DNA from: Winslowiella toletana
GTDB taxonomy: Bacteria > Pseudomonadota > Gammaproteobacteria > Enterobacterales > Enterobacteriaceae
Length of the DNA stretch: 64,000 bases
Assembly: GCF_017875465.1 (NCBI RefSeq)
Contig: NZ_JAGGMQ010000001.1
Span: forward strand, 5,022,001-5,086,000
Direction of reading: 5' to 3'
Below, one piece after another: positions 1-8,196 of the stretch. The notes under the pieces were generated by a model. It was not told the origin of the DNA, did no database searches, and worked only from the letters and a program-made list of their open reading frames with translations. The first letter of the stretch is position 1; each line of letters starts with the position of its first letter. A program made the translations under genes and the position numbers.

Positions 1-557
1 AAGCGGGCTGGAAAGCGGGTAGTGACGGTATCCGCCAGAAAGATGGCCAGCGGCTGGTGCTGAATATCTACGAATCGCTGCCGCAGCCGCAAAACAAAGA
101 AGTGTTGCAGCTGATCGCCCAGCAGTGGAAGCAGGTTGGCGTCGGTCTGACGGTACGCGCGGGTGATGCCGGCAGCAAAACTCTCGATAGCCTCGACCCG
201 CTGAAAACCCCGCTTACCGTGTCGGAAGTGGGTCGCGCCGACCCGGATGTGATTAAAAGCCAGTTCTATCCTGCCAACCGCGACGCGTTGCTGCAAAAAG
301 GCGGATCCAGCGATAAGGTGCAAAACTTCCGCGACGACAAGCTGAACCAGCTGCTGGTTGATATCTCGGCTGCCACCGATCCGCAGCAGCGTCTGAAACT
401 GGCCGGTGACGCGCAACGCTATCTGCTGGATAACGCCTATGTGATCCCGATATTTGAAGAACCGCAGGTGTTCGCTGCCGCCCCCTGGCTGAAAGGCATT
501 AATTTTGAAGCCGTTGGTCGCCCGAGTTTCTACGGCGCCTGGCTTGAAAAACACTAA
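1..557 (+). CDS. ABC importer substrate-binding protein, family 5 (3' part)
   Basis: C-terminal ~185 residues of a periplasmic solute-binding protein of the peptide/nickel (SBP family 5) type. The frame is open to the left edge (first full codon at 3), so start and signal peptide lie outside. Seen: the late-domain pattern of a helix 'LQLIAQQWKQVGVGL' followed by a closing segment with 'AYVIPIFEEP', typical of DppA/OppA-like proteins. It is followed after 15 bases by the permease genes of the same operon. From memory of the families, binding protein, luciferase-like enzyme and CMD protein in this order match the Klebsiella KPN_01854-KPN_01858 type operon. The substrate is unknown; delivery of a compound later oxidised by the co-encoded flavin enzyme is an inference. 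Confidence 0.9.
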   Translation, partial: AGWKAGSDGIRQKDGQRLVLNIYESLPQPQNKEVLQLIAQQWKQVGVGLTVRAGDAGSKTLDSLDPLKTPLTVSEVGRADPDVIKSQFYPANRDALLQKGGSSDKVQNFRDDKLNQLLVDISAATDPQQRLKLAGDAQRYLLDNAYVIPIFEEPQVFAAAPWLKGINFEAVGRPSFYGAWLEKH

Positions 558-572
558 GCCTGAGGAGAGACG

Positions 573-1517
573 ATGAAACGCTATCTTACCCAGCGTGTCG
601 GTCAGGCCCTGCTGGTACTGTGGGCGGCGTTTAGCGTCTCCTTTGTGCTGTTGCAGGTGCTACCGGGCGACGCGATTCTGATTAAATTTCAGAATCCCGA
701 TCTCGGTCTCAGCCCGACGCAGATTGCCGAAATGCGTGAAGCCTACGGGGTCGACAGCCCCCTCTGGCAGCAGTATCTGCATACTCTGGTGGCGATGCTG
801 CACGGTGACTTTGGTTATTCAGTGCAGGCCGGGGTGCCGGTCAGCGAGCTGATTGCCACTAACTTCCCCGAGACCTTAAGCCTTGCGCTGCCGGGTTTTG
901 CACTGGCGGTGCTGATTGCCGCAGTGCTGGCCTTTGCCTCTAATCTGGTGGGTTTTCGCTGGCTGAAAAATGCCCTGCAAAGTCTGCCGTCGCTGTTTAT
1001 CTCGATTCCCACTTTCTGGCTGGGTATCGCACTGATTCAGCTGTTCTCCTTTCAGCTGCGCTGGATCCCGGTGATCAACCCAGGCCCGTTGCAGGGACTG
1101 ATTCTGCCAGTTATTACGCTGGCGCTGCCGATTTCCGCGCCGCTGGCGCAGATTCTGATCCGCAGTCTCGATCAGGTGCAAACTCAGCCATTTGTCGCCG
1201 TGGCGCGGGCTAAAGGCGCCAGCTACAGCGGCGTGCTATGGCGTCATGTCACGCTAAATGCGTTGTTGCCGGTATTAACCGTTGCCGGTTTGCTGCTGGG
1301 TGAATTAATTGCCGGCGCGCTGATTACAGAAACCGTATTTGGCCTTAGCGGCCTCGGTCAGCTGACCCAGCAGGCGGTCAACAATCAGGATGTAGCGGTG
1401 CTACAGGCAATTGTGATGATTTCGGCGACTGGATTTGTGGTCATCAATCTGCTGGTCGATCTGATTACCCCACTGCTGGATCCACGCCTGCAAACCTACA
1501 GCGGAGTGACATCATGA
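573..1517 (+). CDS. ABC importer permease, DppB type
   Basis: Integral membrane permease of 314 aa for the peptide-type importer encoded here. The N-terminus is a membrane anchor (about residues 9-30) followed by the periplasmic loop 'VLPGDAI...' usual for DppB/OppB. The cytoplasmic EAA loop that docks on the ATPase is seen near residues 208-230 ('VAVARAKGASYSGVLWRH'). Start ATG 573 is preceded by GAGGAGAG at a normal distance. The stop overlaps the next start in an ATGA, so the two permeases are translationally coupled. Length is normal for the family. Probably forms the channel as a heterodimer with the next gene product. Confidence 0.93.
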   Translation: MKRYLTQRVGQALLVLWAAFSVSFVLLQVLPGDAILIKFQNPDLGLSPTQIAEMREAYGVDSPLWQQYLHTLVAMLHGDFGYSVQAGVPVSELIATNFPETLSLALPGFALAVLIAAVLAFASNLVGFRWLKNALQSLPSLFISIPTFWLGIALIQLFSFQLRWIPVINPGPLQGLILPVITLALPISAPLAQILIRSLDQVQTQPFVAVARAKGASYSGVLWRHVTLNALLPVLTVAGLLLGELIAGALITETVFGLSGLGQLTQQAVNNQDVAVLQAIVMISATGFVVINLLVDLITPLLDPRLQTYSGVTS

Positions 1518-2368
1518 GCCTTGTAGATCATCTGAGTCGTACGAAAATCACCTCGGTGCGCCGCTCGCCAGGTTATCGCTGGCAGGCTGGCGCGCTGCTT
1601 GCCTGGCTGGTGCTGCTGACAGCGATCCTCGCCGCTATCGCGCCGGGACTGTTTACCAGCTTCAGCGCCACCGAAGGTATCGCCGGGGCGCAGCGCCTCG
1701 CGCCACAGGCCGGACACTGGCTTGGCACCGATCAGCTGGGACGTGACCTTTATGCCCGAATCATCTATGGCGCATCGCACTCGCTGTCCGGCGCACTGGT
1801 CGCGGTGGCGCTGGGACTGGTGGCTGGTACGCTACTTGGCGGGCTGGCTGGCGCCACCGGCGGCAAAACCGAAAGCGTGGTGATGCGTATTATTGACGTG
1901 CTGTTGTCGATTCCTGGCCTGCTGCTGTCGCTCAGCGTGATTATTCTGCTGGGGTTTGGCACCGTTAATGCGGCGATTGCCGTCGGTATCACGTCGGTCG
2001 CCAACTTTGCCCGTCTGGCGCGCGCTGAAGTGGTGCGGGTGCGACACAGTGATTACGTTGAGGCGGCTTATGGCAGTGGCGGCGCCTTTTTCGCGGTGTT
2101 ATGGCGGCATATTTTGCCCAACTCGCTGACCTCGGTAATTGCTTTTTCCGCCCTGCAATTTGGCAATGCCATTCTGGCGCTGTCGACCCTGAGCTTTCTC
2201 GGTTACGGCACCGCACCGCCAACACCCGAGTGGGGACTGTTAATCGCTGAGGGACGTAATTACATCTCAACCGCCTGGTGGCTGACCACCTTTCCCGGTC
2301 TGGTGGTGATCGCCGTGGTTTTAGCCGCCAACCGCATCAGCCGACAATTTTCAGGAGCACGCCGATGA
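1514..2368 (+). CDS. ABC importer permease, DppC type
   Basis: Second permease, 284 aa, of the DppC/OppC type. An N-terminal membrane helix (about residues 27-48) is followed by the family motif 'HWLGTDQLGRDLYARI', which marks the start of the BPD_transp_1 domain. The EAA loop is seen around residues 178-200 ('EAAYGSGGAFFAVLWRH'). It overlaps both neighbours by ATGA junctions, at 1514-1517 and 2365-2368, so the operon is tightly coupled. It is expected to pair with the upstream DppB-type permease in the inner membrane. Substrate not inferable. Confidence 0.93.
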   Translation: MSLVDHLSRTKITSVRRSPGYRWQAGALLAWLVLLTAILAAIAPGLFTSFSATEGIAGAQRLAPQAGHWLGTDQLGRDLYARIIYGASHSLSGALVAVALGLVAGTLLGGLAGATGGKTESVVMRIIDVLLSIPGLLLSLSVIILLGFGTVNAAIAVGITSVANFARLARAEVVRVRHSDYVEAAYGSGGAFFAVLWRHILPNSLTSVIAFSALQFGNAILALSTLSFLGYGTAPPTPEWGLLIAEGRNYISTAWWLTTFPGLVVIAVVLAANRISRQFSGARR

Positions 2369-3996
2369 GCACGGCTACCACCCCGCCACTGCTGGCACTG
2401 GAAAATCTCAGCTTAAGCTATCGTCGTGGCCATGAGCAGCACCAGGTGGTGCACAGCGTCTCTTTCCAGCTGCAGGCGGGCGAAATGCTGGCCCTGGTCG
2501 GCGAATCCGGTTCAGGTAAAACCACCACCGCACAGGCGATTATCGGCCTGATGCCGGAGAATGGCGTACGCGAATCCGGCCGTATTCTGCTTAACGGCGT
2601 GGATATCAGCAGCTGGTCGCAGCGGCGGCTGGACAGCCTGCGCGGCGCCAGTATCAGCCTGATCCCGCAGGATCCTGGCAGTTCACTGAATCCGGTAAAA
2701 ACCATTGGCGCTCAAGTGGCGGAAATTCTGACGCTGCATCAGCGCCTCAGCCGTAGCGATCGCGATCGGCGGGTTATTGAACTGCTCACCCGCGTTGGCT
2801 TAAGCCATCCGCAGCAGCGTGCGCAGCAGTATCCGCATCAGTTATCGGGCGGCATGAAGCAGCGGGTGCTGATTGCCATCGCCATTGCGCTGCAACCGGC
2901 ATTAATTATTGCCGATGAGCCGACCAGTGCGCTGGATGTGACGGTACAGAAACGCATTCTCGATTTGATCGATGAACTGCGTCATGAGTCTGGCACCGCG
3001 GTACTGTTTGTCACCCACGACCTGGCGCTGGCCGCACAGCGCGCCGATCGACTGCTGGTGTTTCGTGACGGTGAAATTCAGGAACAGGGCGACACCCGTA
3101 CGGTGATCAATGCACCAGCCAGCGCTTATACCCGCCAGCTATTCGCCGATCTCAGCTCGCTGGCGCCGCCTGCCGCCATCACTCCGGCGGCCCGCTTCTC
3201 ATCACCGGCGATTACGCTGCGCAATCTCAGTAAAACCTTCGCCTCTGGCAACCGCCACGCGCCGCCACTGCGTGCGCTGGATAATGTTTCCTTTAGCGTC
3301 ATGCGCGGCACCACCCATGCGCTGGTGGGTGAGTCCGGCTCTGGCAAAACCACCCTTGCACGAATATTGCTCGGTTTTCAGCGCGCGGACAGCGGTCAGC
3401 TGCTGCTCGACGATATCGATGTCACTGATTTGCGCGGTGAAGCGCTGCGCCAGCTGCGGCAGAAAATTCAGCTGGTGTATCAGAACCCCTTTGCCTCACT
3501 CGATCCAACACAAACGCTTTTCGATATTATCGCCGAGCCGTTACTGAACTTTGCGCCACTGAGCAAACGTGAGCGTCAGCAGCGGGTTGAGCAGGTGACG
3601 CAACGCGTCGCCCTGCCGCTGACGCTATTAACGCGAAAAGCACGCGAACTGTCCGGCGGTCAGCGTCAGCGCGTGGCGATTGCCCGCGCGCTGGTGTTAC
3701 AGCCCGATATTCTGGTGCTCGACGAAGCGACCTCAGCGCTGGACGTCACGGTGCAGGCGCAGATCCTCGGCCTGCTGCAACAGCTGCAACAACAGCTGGG
3801 GCTGACCTACCTGTTTATTTCGCATGATCTTGCCACCGTGCAGCGTATTGCGCACACCATGACCGTCTTGCGCGCCGGTCAGGTGGTGGATCAGGGTGAT
3901 GTCGCCACCCTGTTCAGCCAGCCTGGCAGCGACTACACGCAGGAACTGATTGACGCCATTCCTTTACTTGCCTTACAACAGAAGGATTTCGCATGA
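2365..3996 (+). CDS. ABC importer ATPase with two fused nucleotide-binding domains
   Basis: A 543-aa protein carrying two complete ABC domains in one chain (DppD-DppF fusion type), powering the importer. Domain 1 has Walker A 'GESGSGKTT' at residues 46-54, signature 'LSGGMKQRV' and Walker B 'LIIADEP'. Domain 2 has a second 'GESGSGKTT', signature 'LSGGQRQRV' and Walker B 'ILVLDEA'. The frame is open farther upstream inside the permease gene, but ATG 2365 is chosen because it makes an ATGA overlap with the permease stop and gives the normal N-terminus just before the first beta-strand. It also overlaps the next gene by ATGA. Both domains look catalytically intact. Confidence 0.94.
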   Translation: MSTATTPPLLALENLSLSYRRGHEQHQVVHSVSFQLQAGEMLALVGESGSGKTTTAQAIIGLMPENGVRESGRILLNGVDISSWSQRRLDSLRGASISLIPQDPGSSLNPVKTIGAQVAEILTLHQRLSRSDRDRRVIELLTRVGLSHPQQRAQQYPHQLSGGMKQRVLIAIAIALQPALIIADEPTSALDVTVQKRILDLIDELRHESGTAVLFVTHDLALAAQRADRLLVFRDGEIQEQGDTRTVINAPASAYTRQLFADLSSLAPPAAITPAARFSSPAITLRNLSKTFASGNRHAPPLRALDNVSFSVMRGTTHALVGESGSGKTTLARILLGFQRADSGQLLLDDIDVTDLRGEALRQLRQKIQLVYQNPFASLDPTQTLFDIIAEPLLNFAPLSKRERQQRVEQVTQRVALPLTLLTRKARELSGGQRQRVAIARALVLQPDILVLDEATSALDVTVQAQILGLLQQLQQQLGLTYLFISHDLATVQRIAHTMTVLRAGQVVDQGDVATLFSQPGSDYTQELIDAIPLLALQQKDFA

Positions 3997-5024
3997 GCCA
4001 GAAACGCTTAGGCTTCTTTACCCGTTTGCTGGATAAAACCGGGCCACAACAGCGCTATCGTCTGGCGCTGGAACAGATTCAACATGCCGAGCGTCACGGT
4101 TTTGATACCGCGTGGATCGCCCAGCACCATTTTCATGAAAATGAAGGTGGTCTGCCTTCTCCGCTGGTGTTTCTGGCCTATGCGGCAGCCCAAACCCGAC
4201 GTATTCGTCTTGGCACCGCAATTATTACCCTGCCGATGGAGAATGCACTGCGCGTCGCCGAAGATGCGGCGGTGCTCGATCTCCTGGCGCAGGGACGGCT
4301 GGAGATTGGCCTCGGCTCCGGCGGCACGCCAGCTTCATTTCTGCCCTTTGGCCTGAGTATTGACGAACGCGGGCCGGTATTCGCTGAACATCTGCAACTG
4401 CTGCTGGATGCCTGGAACGGCAACACCCTCGCTCACGCCGATAACCGCCTGTATCCACCTGCGCCACAACTGGCTTCACGGGTGTGGATCGCCACCTTCT
4501 CGGTTGAAGGCGCAGCACGCGCGGGCAAAGCGGGACAAGGCCTGATGCTGTCCCGCACGCAACCGCGTCCACAGGGGCAGCCGCGGCTGGCGCTGGATGC
4601 GATACAGAATCCAATGATCGATGCCTATCTGGCGGCGTTACCGCCGGGCATCGCGCCACGCATTCTTGCCTCACGCAGCGCGTTTGTCAGCGACAGCCGT
4701 CAGCAGGCGCGCACGCTGGCGCTGCCGGGATTAAGCGCGCAGGCGCAGAACCATCGCGTGGCGGGCCATCAGGTAGAGGGCGATACGCTCGACGACTATA
4801 TTGCCGCTTTTGATGTGCATCTCGGTACGCCGCCAGAAGTCAGTGCGTCACTGGCGACTGACAGTACGTTATTGCGCGCTACTGATATCTCCTTCCAGGT
4901 ACATTCCATCGATCCACCACATCAGGAGATCCTGCGTTCGATCGAACTGATTGCCAGCGAAGTGGCCCCCACTCTTGGCTGGAGTGCTGCACTCCCGGCC
5001 GTTGCACAAGGAACACCTGCATGA
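3993..5024 (+). CDS. Luciferase-like (LLM) flavin-dependent monooxygenase
   Basis: A 343-aa protein of the bacterial luciferase-like monooxygenase superfamily, which uses reduced FMN and oxygen to oxidise substrates. Seen: N-terminal 'FFTRL' strand, 'GFDTAWIAQHHFHENEGG', 'RIRLGTAIITLPMENALRVAEDAAVLDLLAQGR' split over the usual barrel strands, and 'EIGLGSGG'. These are the hallmarks of the fold (aligned mainly in residues 5-130). It resembles the KPN_01858 subfamily that accompanies peptide-type ABC importers. It is coupled by ATGA overlaps to the ATPase before it and the CMD protein after it. The substrate is probably what the transporter imports (inference); a flavin reductase partner is not in the window. 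Confidence 0.88.
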   Translation: MSQKRLGFFTRLLDKTGPQQRYRLALEQIQHAERHGFDTAWIAQHHFHENEGGLPSPLVFLAYAAAQTRRIRLGTAIITLPMENALRVAEDAAVLDLLAQGRLEIGLGSGGTPASFLPFGLSIDERGPVFAEHLQLLLDAWNGNTLAHADNRLYPPAPQLASRVWIATFSVEGAARAGKAGQGLMLSRTQPRPQGQPRLALDAIQNPMIDAYLAALPPGIAPRILASRSAFVSDSRQQARTLALPGLSAQAQNHRVAGHQVEGDTLDDYIAAFDVHLGTPPEVSASLATDSTLLRATDISFQVHSIDPPHQEILRSIELIASEVAPTLGWSAALPAVAQGTPA

Positions 5025-6124
5025 CTCAGACCACTGATTTACTTGCCGGACTGGCTGAAATTGATCCCGCTTCGGCGCTGGCGGCCGCCCGTGAGCAGCG
5101 CGCGGCCGCCAGCATCCACAGCCAGGGCAGTTACCTTGCGCTGTTCAGCGCAGATGATGCTGATTTCCCGCGTAATGAACGTTTTATTCTCGCCGCGCAG
5201 GTGGCGCTCTGGCATCAGGACAGCATTCTCAGCGCGCATTATGCGCAGCAAGCGGACAGCACGCCGCCGGATGAGCGTCTGCAACTGGCGCTGGATCATG
5301 CCGCGCGCCTGACTTTTCAGCCGGTAACCGCCACCGCCGCCCATCTGGCCGCCCTGCAACAGGCGGGCTGGACGCTGAATGCTATCGTTACCCTGTCACA
5401 ACTGGTGGCGTTTGTCAGTTTTCAGAGCCGCATTTTGCATGGTTTGCGTTTACTGGCCGACCGTCCGGTGGCGGTCAATGGCAACCCGACGGTGACCGCC
5501 GGTGTCTGGCATACACAACCATTAAGCCACAGTGGTAACACCGCGCCAGTGGCCTTTACCCAACGCGAGCTGGAATGGGAACCGTGGATAGCCGCTAAAC
5601 CGCTGGCCGAATTTAATCAGCAGCAGCAGCAGACGCTGGCGCGTTTTGGTCATAGCGATTCCGATTACTTCCGCCTGCTGGGACGCAATCTGCCACTGCT
5701 CGAACAACGTACCCTGACCGATAAAGGTATTTTCTTTACCTCCGGCGGCCTGCCACGCGCCGAGCGGGAACTGGCCGCGACTGTCGCCAGCAAAGTGAAT
5801 GGCTGCATCTACTGCGCCTCGGTGCATGCACGTAAAGCCGCGCAGCTGTCAAAACAGCCAGAGAGCATTCAGCAACTGCTGGATGTGGCGCCAGGCAGAG
5901 GGCTGAGTGAACACCAGTCGCCACGCTGGCAGGCGGAAATCGAATTTGCGGCGGCGATCTCCGCCACCCCGACCAGTGCCGGGCCACAGCATATTCAGAC
6001 GCTGCGCGATCAGGGGTTAACTGAGCTGGAACTGCTCGACTTATTACAGTCCACGGCGTTTTTTGCCTGGGCCAACCGCCTGATGCTGACGCTGGGTGAA
6101 CCTTATATTGCAGAGGAAAAATAA
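5021..6124 (+). CDS. CMD/AhpD-fold two-domain protein
   Basis: A 367-aa protein with two carboxymuconolactone decarboxylase/AhpD-like halves. The C-terminal half carries the redox motif 'CIYCASVH' (Cys262, Cys265, His269) expected of alkylhydroperoxidase-type proteins. The N-terminal half (about residues 30-140) has the same helical layout but no CxxC. This looks like a fusion of the two families usually encoded as neighbours (Avi_7170-like CMD and Avi_7169-like alkylhydroperoxidase). ATGA overlap with the monooxygenase gene points to a shared pathway, possibly handling peroxidic or reactive products of the flavin enzyme (inference). Confidence 0.85.
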   Translation: MTQTTDLLAGLAEIDPASALAAAREQRAAASIHSQGSYLALFSADDADFPRNERFILAAQVALWHQDSILSAHYAQQADSTPPDERLQLALDHAARLTFQPVTATAAHLAALQQAGWTLNAIVTLSQLVAFVSFQSRILHGLRLLADRPVAVNGNPTVTAGVWHTQPLSHSGNTAPVAFTQRELEWEPWIAAKPLAEFNQQQQQTLARFGHSDSDYFRLLGRNLPLLEQRTLTDKGIFFTSGGLPRAERELAATVASKVNGCIYCASVHARKAAQLSKQPESIQQLLDVAPGRGLSEHQSPRWQAEIEFAAAISATPTSAGPQHIQTLRDQGLTELELLDLLQSTAFFAWANRLMLTLGEPYIAEEK

Positions 6125-6125
6125 C

Positions 6126-6968
6126 ATGAGCCAGTTAACCCCGATAGTCGACCATGTGGTGATTAACGTTGCCGATCGGCTGGATGAAGCCAGCCAACTG
6201 TTTCGTCGTCTGGGCTTCCAGCTAAGCGAACGCGGCCACCATTCACTGGGTTCCAGTAACCATCTGGCGATTTTTGGCGAAAACTATCTGGAACTGCTCG
6301 GCTACGAGCCGCAACGCGGCAATCTGCGCAAGGAGTTATGGCACTCCCCACTCGGCCTCAGCGGACTGGTATGGAAAACTCAGGATGCCGACGCGGTGTT
6401 TAGCCATCTGCAACAACAGCAGCTGGCGGGCGATCCCCCAGCGTCGTTCTTCCGGCCGGTTACGCTACCGGATGGCAGTGAACAGCAGGCACGCTTTCGC
6501 ACCACCCGACTGCGCGCCGATAGCGTGCCGAATGGCCGCAGTTTTTTCTGTCAGCATCTGACGCCAGACGCGGTGTGGCAGCCCGCCTGGCAGGTTCATC
6601 GCAACGGCGTCAGCAATATCACTGCATTTATGATTGCCGCCGATAATCCGGCGGCAGCGGCGGAAGTCTATAGTCAGCTGTTTAGTGCCGCGCAGATTGT
6701 CGCCGCGGAAAATGGCAGCCTGCAATTACAGGCGGGAGCAACGCGCGTCCGTTTTATTAGCGGCGATCAGGCGCGCAGCGAGCTGGGCGATCTGCCGCAA
6801 GATTATGATGGTACGCCACGCATGGTGGCGCTGGGCTTTCACACCACATCACTGGATCAGGTCAGACAGAGTCTGCTGGCGGGAAATATTCGCTTTAGCG
6901 AACAGCCGCAGCGCATTACAGTCAGCGCCGCTGATGGCTTTAATCTGGCTCTGGTGTTTCGCGGTTAA
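6126..6968 (+). CDS. VOC (glyoxalase-like) family protein
   Basis: A 280-aa protein of the vicinal-oxygen-chelate fold. Seen: 'DHVVINVADRLDEASQLFRRLGF' near the N-terminus (in two parts, residues 9-31), 'HLAIFGENYLELLGY' giving the metal-ligand-type His and Glu, and a second betaalphabeta unit starting near residue 160. This suits the larger glyoxalase-like PF13468 group rather than small lactoylglutathione lyases. ATG 6126 follows the previous stop by one base and has 'GAGGAAAAATAAC' before it. Last gene of the operon, followed by a clear hairpin terminator. The reaction is unknown; by context it acts on the same imported compound. Confidence 0.85.
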   Translation: MSQLTPIVDHVVINVADRLDEASQLFRRLGFQLSERGHHSLGSSNHLAIFGENYLELLGYEPQRGNLRKELWHSPLGLSGLVWKTQDADAVFSHLQQQQLAGDPPASFFRPVTLPDGSEQQARFRTTRLRADSVPNGRSFFCQHLTPDAVWQPAWQVHRNGVSNITAFMIAADNPAAAAEVYSQLFSAAQIVAAENGSLQLQAGATRVRFISGDQARSELGDLPQDYDGTPRMVALGFHTTSLDQVRQSLLAGNIRFSEQPQRITVSAADGFNLALVFRG

Positions 6969-6977
6969 CTAATAGAT

Positions 6978-7007
6978 TGCCGGTTAATGATTAACCGGCA
7001 TTGTTTA
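6978..7007 (+). terminator. Rho-independent-like terminator after the first ABC operon
   Basis: Perfect 10-bp inverted repeat TGCCGGTTAA / TTAACCGGCA with a 3-base loop (6978-7000), followed by a T-rich tail 'TTGTTTATC'. It lies 9 bases after the VOC stop codon. Confidence 0.8.
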
Positions 7008-7306
7008 TCAAATTTTCAAATGGGGTTCTACGCCGGAACACCAGATTTTTCCGGCTGTCTGATCTATCACCGATTGGATAGCTTTGTCCCGTCAGCTCGC
7101 AGCTGACCATCTCCGCATCACCGCCACCGAAAAACTACCGCTCTCTCATAACCTTCAGCTGGTGCCTTCATGCGCTGACGCGCATAAGAAAATGGAGTTC
7201 CGTCTGCATTTTCAATTCTTTCGGCAGGGCCTGACGACGCATTTGTTGATATGATCGCGGTAAATTCAGGAATAAAGAAGCATCATATGGATAATAAAAG
7301 CAGATC
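7008..7306. other. Intergenic stretch before the toxin remnant
   Basis: No gene supported. A short open frame of about 63 codons ends at a TGA near 7252, but it has no start, no ribosome binding site and no recognisable family. The stretch is the kind of scrambled DNA expected upstream of an orphan cdiA tail. Nothing else is seen. Confidence 0.4.
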
Positions 7307-7654
7307 GTGTTAGCCATGTTACCAGTTAAGATGGCACCGACGTTCTGGATGTCATATGAAAATCCACGGAAACTCATGCAGTCGAGTAGTTTTATATCCA
7401 CGCAGGATGCAGAAATCCTTATTTCAAAGGTACTGAGGAACAATAAGAACCAAATTGCTATTTTGGCTAAAAATGTCCCCTCCGGGCAAAATCTTAGAAT
7501 GGTATTTAATGGGCATTTTGCCAGAAAGACTGGTATTTCAGTCAGTAGGGGTTCCAGAGAAGCTCAGGATTGTTATAAGATCCGGCTGGTTCTGAAATTT
7601 GAATACTGGCATGGGAAGCCATATTTCCTCCTGACATCTTTTCCGATGGCTTAG
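7307..7654 (+). pseudogene. Orphan CdiA C-terminal toxin remnant, RNase A-like domain
   Basis: About 115 codons matching the bacterial RNase A-like domain at the end of CdiA/polymorphic toxins. Family landmarks seen: 'SSSFISTQDAEILISKVL', an 'N.NQIAILAK' helix, 'ISVSRGS', 'KIRLVLKF' and the terminal 'FLLTSFP' strand. The start codon (GTG 7307 or ATG 7316) has no ribosome binding site. The conserved N-terminal His-containing segment seems to lie in another frame: from 7315 one reads H-V-T-S-stop-D-G-T-D-V-L-D-V-I. This implies a frameshift plus a stop. The usual final Tyr ('TSYP') is Phe here. Probably non-functional, a toxin cassette left after recombination. No cdiB or cdiA body is present. 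The adjacent immunity gene starts 2 bases after the stop. Confidence 0.72.
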
Positions 7655-7656
7655 CT

Positions 7657-7968
7657 ATGAAAAATATAAATACGTTCGGGCTGGACAGTCTGATAGCAAT
7701 TTATTTTGGGCAAGATTACGATTTGTTTGGTAGCGGCGAAAGTGTCAGCGCTCAGATTGATGCCTGGATTGCTGACACCCCTGTTGCCTTCAGAGAAGGA
7801 ATAATTGGTGATATAGACCAGTTTTATCAGGAATGTGACAATTTCGAACAAGATTTTCAGGCACGATATAGTGATGATTTCTCGACTGAATTGTGGGAGA
7901 CGACGCCGGGCGATTTTCTTGAATTACTCAGGGTAAAAGTAAAAGCATCGCTACCTGACCCATTGTGA
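7657..7968 (+). CDS. Contact-dependent inhibition immunity protein, CdiI_2-like
   Basis: A 103-aa acidic cytoplasmic protein resembling the immunity family that neutralises RNase A-like CdiA toxins (PF18593 type). Seen: an N-terminal 'LDSLIAIYFGQDYDLFG' block, equivalent to the family's 'YFHQDWD' signature, then 'VSAQIDAWIADTP' and an acidic helical C-terminus. ATG 7657 lies 2 bases after the stop of the toxin remnant, the usual toxin-immunity coupling. Reading frame and length look intact although the toxin is broken, so it may persist as protection against neighbours carrying the same toxin (inference). AT-richer than the flanking operons, consistent with horizontal origin. Confidence 0.8.
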   Translation: MKNINTFGLDSLIAIYFGQDYDLFGSGESVSAQIDAWIADTPVAFREGIIGDIDQFYQECDNFEQDFQARYSDDFSTELWETTPGDFLELLRVKVKASLPDPL

Positions 7969-8196
7969 GCGAGTGCGCAGTTTTACATAGCTGAATCGTT
8001 AATATGACAACACTGCCATAATCAGCTACAGAAAATTCCATGTATCCTGGTATACCGCCTGTCTTGTCGGATTGGTTGTTGTGTACGTACACAATTTGCA
8101 GATCAGCGTTCCTTGCGTCATCGGACACCGTATACAGATCCGTATGTACGGCGGTAATGGAAGGAGGCTGGTCGTGAGAACAGCCCCTGTCCCGAT
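7969..8196 (-). other. Possible degraded gene fragment between immunity gene and ligase
   Basis: On the minus strand an open frame runs from about 8199 down to 7928. Its protein-like part spans roughly 8195-8010, with pieces such as 'CSHDQPPSITAVHTDLYTV' and 'VYVHNNQSDKTGGIP'. It has no convincing start, overlaps the end of the immunity gene, and belongs to no family I recognise. It may be a remnant of another cassette or chance. Nothing else is seen in this gap. Confidence 0.25.

Noticed and set aside
7048..7252. Possible small coding frame upstream of the CdiA remnant
   Set aside because: About 63 codons, no start codon with ribosome site, no recognisable family, stops on both sides.
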